From: CAKMZU01 sp965248335
GTDB taxonomy: Bacteria; Pseudomonadota; Gammaproteobacteria; Pseudomonadales; DT-91
Direction: 5' to 3'
Length of the DNA: 64,000 nucleotides
Assembly (NCBI GenBank): GCA_965248335.1
Contig: CBDFIY010000003.1
Coordinates: forward strand, 2,378,384 to 2,442,383
Positions 24,031 to 33,000 of this stretch are shown in pieces (position 1 is the stretch's first letter; each line of letters begins with the position of its first letter). A program made the translations under genes and the position numbers. The notes under the pieces are model-generated. The model did no database searches. It saw only the letters and a program-made list of their open reading frames with translations, and was not told where the DNA came from.

Positions 24031-27000
24031 CGCGGTGTCTTCGTTTATATTGCCGAGGTCGACGAGGCTGGTGGTTGGCGCATCGTTGATCGCAACCACA
24101 TCGATAACCGCAGAGCCTTCAACATTTTCGGTGCCGTCATTAATAAAGTAAGTCAAAGCAACATCATTGCCGTTAAAGTTCTCGGCGGGTACGAATTGCC
24201 AGGTGCCATCGCCGTTATCGGTTAGACTGCCTTGTGCATTATCCGTGAGTGTTAACGTGTGTACGGTTAGCGTATCACCTTCCACATCCACAGCTTGTGC
24301 AATCAGATGTGCAGTGGTGAGAGTGATCGCGGTGTCTTCGTTTATATTGCCGAGGTCGACGAGGCTGGTGGTTGGCGCATCGTTGATCGCAACCACATCG
24401 ATAACCGCAGAGCCTTCGACATTTTCGGTGCCGTCATTAATAAAGTAAGTCAAAGCAACATCATTGCCGTTAAAGTTCTCGGCGGGTACGAATTGCCAGG
24501 TGCCATCGCCGTTATCAGCTAAGCTGCCTTGAGCATTATCCGCGAGTGCTAACGTGTGTACGGTTAAGGTATCGCCTTCCACATCCGAAGCACTAGCAAT
24601 AAGCTGCGCGGTGGTGATTGTAATCGCGGTATCTTCGTGAGTGTTGCCGAGATCGACGAGGGTGGTGGTTGGCGCATCGTTGATCGCAACCACATCGATA
24701 ACCGCAGAGCCTTCGACATTTTCGGTGCCGTCATTAATAAAGTAAGTCAAAGCAACATCATTGCCGTTAAAGTTCTCGACGGGTGTAAACTGCCAGGTGC
24801 CATCGTTGTTATCGGTTAGGCTGCCCTGTGCATTATCAACCAGTGCCAAGGTGTGTATGGTTAGCGTATCGCCTTCTGCATCCGTAGCCTGTGCAATCAA
24901 TTGCGCGGTGGTGATAGTGGTCGCGGCATCTTCATGGGTGTTGCCGAGGTCAACCAAACTGGTGACTGGTGCATCGTTATCGCTATTAAAAATAATATTC
25001 GTGGCAAGTAACGGTGTTGATAGATCCCCGTCCGTCACAGCAACGGTAACGCTGGGTGCCGTTTCACCGCCATCATGCGTAAAGCTGATCGCGCCATCAT
25101 TCAATTGCTGCTGGGTAAAGCTGATTGTCGCATCACCATTATCGCTGCCGCCAGCAATACTGCCCTGCTGAATGCTGCTCAGCGTGAACAGCAAACTGCC
25201 ATCATCCGTATCAATATCGGTTGCACTGAGATGCGCGGATGTCAGGGTGACAGTTTCGCCTTCACTAATTGTTAATGTGTTATTACCGAGTACAGGTATG
25301 TCATTGATGGCGGTAATATCGATAACCGCAGAGCCTGCAACGTTTTCGGTGCCGTCATTGATGAAGTAAGTCAAGGCAACATCATTGCCGTTAAAGTTCT
25401 CGACGGGTGTGAACTGCCAGGTGCCATCGCCGTTATCAGCTAAGCTGCCTTGAGCATTATCCGCGAGTGCTAACGTGTGTACGGTTAAGGTATCGCCTTC
25501 CACATCCGAAGCACTAGCAATAAGCTGCGCGGTGGTGATTGTAATCGCGGTATCTTCGTGAGTGTTGCCGAGATCGACGAGGCTGGTGGTTGGCGCATCG
25601 TTGATCGCAACCACATCGATAACCGCAGAGCCTTCAACATTTTCGGTGCCGTCATTAATAAAGTAAGTCAAAGCAACATCATTGCCGTTAAAGTTCTCGG
25701 CGGGTACGAATTGCCAGGTGCCATCGCCGTTATCGGTTAGACTGCCTTGTGCATTATCCGTGAGTGCTAACGTGTGTACGGTTAGCGTATCACCTTCCAC
25801 ATCCACAGCTTGTGCAATCAGATGTGCAGTGGTGAGAGTGATCGCGGTGTCTTCGTTTATATTGCCGAGGTCGACGAGGCTGGTGGTTGGCGCATCGTTG
25901 ATCGCAACCACATCGATAACCGCAGAGCCTTCAACATTTTCGGTGCCGTCATTAATAAAGTAAGTCAAAGCAACATCATTGCCGTTAAAGTTCTCGGCGG
26001 GTACGAATTGCCAGGTGCCATCGCCGTTATCGGTTAGACTGCCTTGTGCATTATCCGTGAGTGTTAACGTGTGTACGGTTAGCGTATCACCTTCCACATC
26101 CACAGCTTGTGCAATCAGATGTGCAGTGGTGAGAGTGATCGCGGTGTCTTCGTTTATATTGCCGAGGTCGACGAGGCTGGTGGTTGGCGCATCGTTGATC
26201 GCAACCACATCGATAACCGCAGAGCCTTCGACATTTTCGGTGCCGTCATTAATAAAGTAAGTCAAAGCAACATCATTGCCGTTAAAGTTCTCGGCGGGTG
26301 TAAACTGCCAGGTGCCATCGTTGTTATCGGTTAGGCTGCCCTGTGCATTATCAACCAGTGCCAAGGTGTGTATGGTTAGCGTATCGCCTTCTGCATCCGT
26401 AGCCTGTGCAATCAATTGCGCGGTGGTGATAGTGGTCGCGGCATCTTCATGGGTGTTGCCGAGGTCAACCAAACTGGTGACTGGTGCATCGTTATCGCTA
26501 TTAAAAATAATATTCGTGGCAAGTAACGGTGTTGATAGATCCCCGTCCGTCACAGCAACGGTAACGCTGGGTGCCGTTTCACCGCCATCATGCGTAAAGC
26601 TGATCGCGCCATCATTCAATTGCTGCTGGGTAAAGCTGATTGTCGCATCACCATTATCGCTGCCGCCAGCAATACTGCCCTGCTGAATGCTGCTCAGCGT
26701 GAACAGCAAACTGCCATCATCCGTATCAATATCGGTTGCACTGAGATGCGCGGATGTCAGGGTGACAGTTTCGCCTTCACTAATTGTTAATGTGTTATTA
26801 CCGAGTACAGGTATGTCATTGATGGCGGTAATATCGATAACCGCAGAGCCTTCAACATTTTCGGTGCCGTCATTAATAAAGTAAGTCAAAGCAACATCAT
26901 TGCCGTTAAAGTTCTCGACGGGTGTGAACTGCCAGGTGCCATCGCCGTTATCAGCTAAGCTGCCTTGAGCATTATCCGCGAGTGCTAACGTGTGTACGGT

Positions 27001-30000
27001 TAAGGTATCGCCTTCCACATCCGAAGCACTAGCAATAAGCTGCGCGGTGGTGATTGTAATCGCGGTATCTTCGTGAGTGTTGCCGAGGTCGACGAGGCTG
27101 GTGGTTGGCGCATCGTTGATCGCAACCACATCGATAACCGCAGAGCCTTCAACATTTTCGGTGCCGTCATTAATAAAGTAAGTCAAAGCAACATCATTGC
27201 CGTTAAAGTTCTCGGCGGGTACGAATTGCCAGGTGCCATCGCCGTTATCGGTTAGACTGCCTTGTGCATTATCCGTGAGTGCTAACGTGTGTACGGTTAG
27301 CGTATCACCTTCCACATCCACAGCTTGTGCAATCAGATGTGCAGTGGTGAGAGTGATCGCGGTGTCTTCGTGGGTGTTGCCGAGGTCGACGAGACTGGTG
27401 GCTGGCGCATCGTTGATCGCAACCACATCGATAACCGCAGAACCGGCAACATTTTCGGTGCCGTCATTGATGAAGTAGGTCAAGGCAACATCATTGCCGT
27501 TAAAGTTCTCGGCCGGTGTGAACTGCCAGGTGCCATCGCCGTTATCAGCTAAGCTGCCTTGAGCATTATCCGCGAGTGCTAACGTGTGTACGGTTAAGGT
27601 ATCGCCTTCCACATCCGAAGCACTAGCAATAAGCTGCGCGGTGGTGATTGTAATCGCGGTATCTTCGTGAGTGTTGCCGAGATCGACGAGGCTGGTGGTT
27701 GGCGCATCGTTGATCGCAACCACATCGATAACCGCAGAGCCTTCAACATTTTCGGTGCCGTCATTAATAAAGTAAGTCAAAGCAACATCATTGCCGTTAA
27801 AGTTCTCGGCGGGTACGAATTGCCAGGTGCCATCGCCGTTATCGGTTAGACTGCCTTGTGCATTATCCGTGAGTGCTAACGTGTGTACGGTTAGCGTATC
27901 ACCTTCCACATCCACAGCTTGTGCAATCAGATGTGCAGTGGTGAGAGTGATCGCGGTGTCTTCGTTTATATTGCCGAGGTCGACGAGGCTGGTGGTTGGC
28001 GCATCGTTGATCGCAACCACATCGATAACCGCAGAGCCTTCAACATTTTCGGTGCCGTCATTAATAAAGTAAGTCAAAGCAACATCATTGCCGTTAAAGT
28101 TCTCGGCGGGTACGAATTGCCAGGTGCCATCGCCGTTATCGGTTAGACTGCCTTGTGCATTATCCGTGAGTGTTAACGTGTGTACGGTTAGCGTATCACC
28201 TTCCACATCCACAGCTTGTGCAATCAGATGTGCAGTGGTGAGAGTGATCGCGGTGTCTTCGTTTATATTGCCGAGGTCGACGAGGCTGGTGGTTGGCGCA
28301 TCGTTGATCGCAACCACATCGATAACCGCAGAGCCTTCGACATTTTCGGTGCCGTCATTAATAAAGTAAGTCAAAGCAACATCATTGCCGTTAAAGTTCT
28401 CGGCGGGTGTAAACTGCCAGGTGCCATCGTTGTTATCGGTTAGGCTGCCCTGTGCATTATCAACCAGTGCCAAGGTGTGTATGGTTAGCGTATCGCCTTC
28501 TGCATCCGTAGCCTGTGCAATCAATTGCGCGGTGGTGATAGTGGTCGCGGCATCTTCATGGGTGTTGCCGAGGTCAACCAAACTGGTGACTGGTGCATCG
28601 TTATCGCTATTAAAAATAATATTCGTGGCAAGTAACGGTGTTGATAGATCCCCGTCCGTCACAGCAACGGTAACGCTGGGTGCCGTTTCACCGCCATCAT
28701 GCGTAAAGCTGATCGCGCCATCATTCAATTGCTGCTGGGTAAAGCTGATTGTCGCATCACCATTATCGCTGCCGCCAGCAATACTGCCCTGCTGAATGCT
28801 GCTCAGCGTGAACAGCAAACTGCCATCATCCGTATCAATATCGGTTGCACTGAGATGCGCGGATGTCAGGGTGACAGTTTCGCCTTCACTAATTGTTAAT
28901 GTGTTATTACCGAGTACAGGTATGTCATTGATGGCGGTAATATCGATAACCGCAGAGCCTTCAACATTTTCGGTGCCGTCATTAATAAAGTAAGTCAAAG
29001 CAACATCATTGCCGTTAAAGTTCTCGACGGGTGTGAACTGCCAGGTGCCATCGCCGTTATCAGCTAAGCTGCCTTGAGCATTATCCGCGAGTGCTAACGT
29101 GTGTACGGTTAAGGTATCGCCTTCCACATCCGAAGCACTAGCAATAAGCTGCGCGGTGGTGATTGTAATCGCGGTATCTTCGTGAGTGTTGCCGAGGTCG
29201 ACGAGGCTGGTGGTTGGCGCATCGTTGATCGCAACCACATCGATAACCGCAGAGCCTTCAACATTTTCGGTGCCGTCATTAATAAAGTAAGTCAAAGCAA
29301 CATCATTGCCGTTAAAGTTCTCGGCGGGTACGAATTGCCAGGTGCCATCGCCGTTATCGGTTAGACTGCCTTGTGCATTATCCGTGAGTGCTAACGTGTG
29401 TACGGTTAGCGTATCACCTTCCACATCCACAGCTTGTGCAATCAGATGTGCAGTGGTGAGAGTGATCGCGGTGTCTTCGTGGGTGTTGCCGAGGTCGACG
29501 AGACTGGTGGCTGGCGCATCGTTGATCGCAACCACATCGATAACCGCAGAACCGGCAACATTTTCGGTGCCGTCATTGATGAAGTAGGTCAAGGCAACAT
29601 CATTGCCGTTAAAGTTCTCGGCCGGTGTGAACTGCCAGGTGCCATCGCCGTTATCGGTTAGACTGCCTTGTGCATTATTCGTGAGTGCTAACGTGTGTAC
29701 GGTTAAGGTATCGCCTTCCGCATCCGAAGCACTAGCAATAAGCTGCGCCGTGGTGAGGGTGATCGCGGTGTCTTCGCTGGTGTTGTCGAGATCGACGAGA
29801 CTGGTGGTTGGGGCATCATTCATTGCAAGAACATCAATAACCGCAGAACCTTCAACATTTTCGGTGCCGTCATTGATGAAGTAGGTGAAGGCAACATCAT
29901 TGCCGTTAAAGTTTTCGGCGGGTGTGAACTGCCAGCTGCCATCGCCGTTATCAGCTAGGCTGCCTTGAGCATTATCCGTGAGCGCCAAGCTGTGTACGCT

Positions 30001-33000
30001 TAAGGTATCGCCTTCTGCATCCGTGGCACTAGCAATAAGATGTGCGGTGGTGATAGTGATCTCGGTGTCTTCACTGGTGTTGCCGAGATCGACGAGACTG
30101 GTGGTTGGCGCATCGTTATCGCTGTTAAAAATAATATTCGTGGCAAGTAGCGGTGTTGATAGCTCGCCGTCCGTCACCGCAACGGTAAAGCTGGGTGCCG
30201 TTTCACCGCCATCATGCGTAAAGCTGATCGCACCATCATTCAATTGCTGCCGGGTAAAGCTGACTGTTGCATCACCATTATCGCTGCCGCCAGTAATGCT
30301 GCCCTGCTGAATGCTACTCAGCGTGAACAGCAAACTGCCATCATCCGTATCAATATCGGTTGCACTTAGATGCGAGGATGTCAGGGTAACGGTTTCGCCT
30401 TCACTGATCGTTAATGTGTTATTACCTAGCACAGGTATGTCGTTGATGGCGGTAATATCGATCACCGCAGAGCCGGTGATATTCTCCGTGCCGTCATTGA
30501 TGAAGTAGGTGAAGGCAACATCATTGCCGTTAAAGTTTTCGGCGGGTGTGAATTGCCAGCTGCCATCGCCGTTATCAGCTAGGCTGCCTTGAGCATTATC
30601 CGTGAGCGCCAAGCTGTGTACGCTTAAGGTATCGCCTTCCGCATCGGATGCTTGTGCAATCAGATGTGCGGTAGTGATAGTGATCGCGGTGTCTTCACTG
30701 GTGCTGCCGAGATCAACAAGATTCGTCGTTGGCGCATCGTTGGTCGCGACAACATCGATAACCGCAGAACCTTCAACATTTTCGGTGCCGTCATTGATGA
30801 AGTAAGTCAAAGCAACATCATTGCCGTTAAAGTTTTCAGCGGGTGTGAATTGCCATGTGCCATCGCCGTTATCGGTTAGGCTGCCTTGTGCATTATCCGT
30901 GAGCGACAACGTATGTACACTTAAAGTATCGCCTTCCGCATCCATTGCTTGTGCAATCAGTTGTGTGGTGGTGATAGTCGTCGCAGTGTCTTCGTGGGTA
31001 TTGCCAAGATCAACCAAACTGGTGGTTGGCGCATCGTTGATCGCAACCACATCGATAACCGCAGAACCTTCAACATTTTCGGTGCCGTCGTTGATGAAGT
31101 AAGTCAAAGCAACATCATTGCCGTTAAAGTTTTCGGCGGGTGTGAACTGCCATGTGCCATCGCCGTTATCGGTTAGGCTGCCTTGTGCATTATCCGCGAG
31201 TGCTAACGTGTGTACGGTTAAGGTATCGCCTTCCGCATCCGAAGCACTAGCAACAAGCTGCGCAGTGGTGATAGTCGTCGCGGTATCTTCGCTGGTGTTG
31301 CCGAGATCAACAAGATTCGTCGTTGGCGCATCGTTGGTCGCGACAACATCGATAACCGCAGAGCCTTCAATATTTTCGGTGCCGTCATTAATGAAGTAGG
31401 TGAAGGCAACATCATTGCCGTTAAAGTTTTCGGCGGGTGTGAATTGCCAGCTGCCATCGCCGTTATCAGCTAGGCTGCCTTGAGCATTATCCGTGAGCGC
31501 CAAGCTGTGTACGCTTAAGGTATCGCCTTCCGCATCGGATGCTTGTGCAATCAGATGTGCGGTAGTGATAGTGATCGCGGTGTCTTCACTGGTGCTGCCG
31601 AGATCAACAAGATTCGTCGTTGGCGCATCGTTGGTCGCGACAACATCGATAACCGCAGAACCTTCAACATTTTCGGTGCCGTCATTGATGAAGTAAGTCA
31701 AAGCAACATCATTGCCGTTAAAGTTTTCAGCGGGTGTGAATTGCCATGTGCCATCGCCGTTATCGGTTAGGCTGCCTTGTGCATTATCCGTGAGCGACAA
31801 CGTATGTACACTTAAAGTATCGCCTTCCGCATCCATTGCTTGTGCAATCAGTTGTGTGGTGGTGATAGTCGTCGCAGTGTCTTCGTGGGTATTGCCAAGA
31901 TCAACCAAACTGGTGGTTGGCGCATCGTTGATCGCAACCACATCGATAACCGCAGAACCTTCAACATTTTCGGTGCCGTCGTTGATGAAGTAAGTCAAAG
32001 CAACATCATTGCCGTTAAAGTTTTCGGCGGGTGTGAACTGCCAGCTGCCATCGCCGTTATCAGCTAAGCTGCCTTGTCCATTATCCGTGAGTGCTAACGT
32101 GTGCACGGTTAAGGTGTCATCTTCTGCATCTGTCGCCTGTGCGATCAGTTGCTCGGTAGTGAGGGTAATTACGGTATCTTCGTTAGTACTGCCGAGATCA
32201 ACAAGGCTGGTGGTTGGTGCATCGTTATCACTATTAAAATGAATAGTTGCGGCAACTGGATCAGTGGATACATTGCCATCACTGACCGAAATATCATAAG
32301 CAGGAGGAATTTCGCTGCCATCATGAATGTAAGTCACTTCACCATCTACCAGCTGTTGCTGTGTAAAGCTCAGCGAGCCTTGCGGCAGGTTACTCATGGT
32401 AAATGTCAGATCAGCATCGTCATTATCCACATCCGTTGCATGAAGATTTGCAGGCGTCAAGGTAACGCTTTCGCCTTCATTGATGGTTAAATTGTTATTC
32501 ACCAACACAGGCATATCATTAACTGCAGTCACATCAAACGTCAGCGTTTGCTCGGCGCTATCCGCTGCACCGTCATTGGCTGTAAAGCTAAAACGCGCGT
32601 AACCCTCACCATGAGCATCTAAATCTGGCGAGAAAGTTAACTGCATAATATTAGCCGCATCGACTATCTGACCTTCAGAAACCAAGGCTTCATTGAGCGT
32701 CAATGTGCCGACCTCAGGAAGCGATATGATCTGGATTGAGGCTAGTGCATCCCCTTCAACATCCTCATACCCAAAGTCACTCATTGTAAATTGATAACGG
32801 GCATCCTCATTAATGATGAAGGTGCTATCACTGACAGTCGGTGCAGAATTCACGACAGAGAACGCCAATGCCATGTTTTGACCAGCACTTGAGGTAACGC
32901 CATCACTCACACTGAATGTGAAATTAGACGAGCCCGTGCTTGCAGCGCCGCTATCAGGCGTGAAAACCAACTGCGGCAAGTCTTCGGCTGCAATCACCTG

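Larger units (their letters stand above)
18900..32240 (-). repeat. 297-bp tandem-repeat array (tandem-95-like, 99-aa unit) with higher-order structure
   Basis: About 35-40 units of 297 bp encode a cadherin-like 99-aa domain of the kind annotated as tandem-95 repeats. Six copies of a different 327-bp module (NNTLTISEGETVTLTS...) interrupt the array. The distances between successive modules, measured at identical points (20524, 22336, 25075, 26590, 28699 and the next 1515 bp on), are 1812, 2739, 1515, 2109 and 1515 bp. Each equals 327 plus 5, 8, 4, 6 or 4 units of 297, with an extra 36 bp in the damaged block. A further 891-bp (three-unit) duplication links about 30.5-31.1 kb with 31.4-32.0 kb. 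Many copies read as identical at base level, which indicates recent homogenisation. Confidence 0.9.

Noticed and set aside
18900..32240. Regularly spaced repeats suggesting a CRISPR array
   Set aside because: The unit is 297 bp and fully coding, and there are no short repeats alternating with unique spacers.
16700..32500. Dozens of short plus-strand frames of 60-136 codons, many identical to each other
   Set aside because: They are antisense shadows of the 297-bp repeat array and recur with its period. They have no ribosome sites and no independent coding signal.
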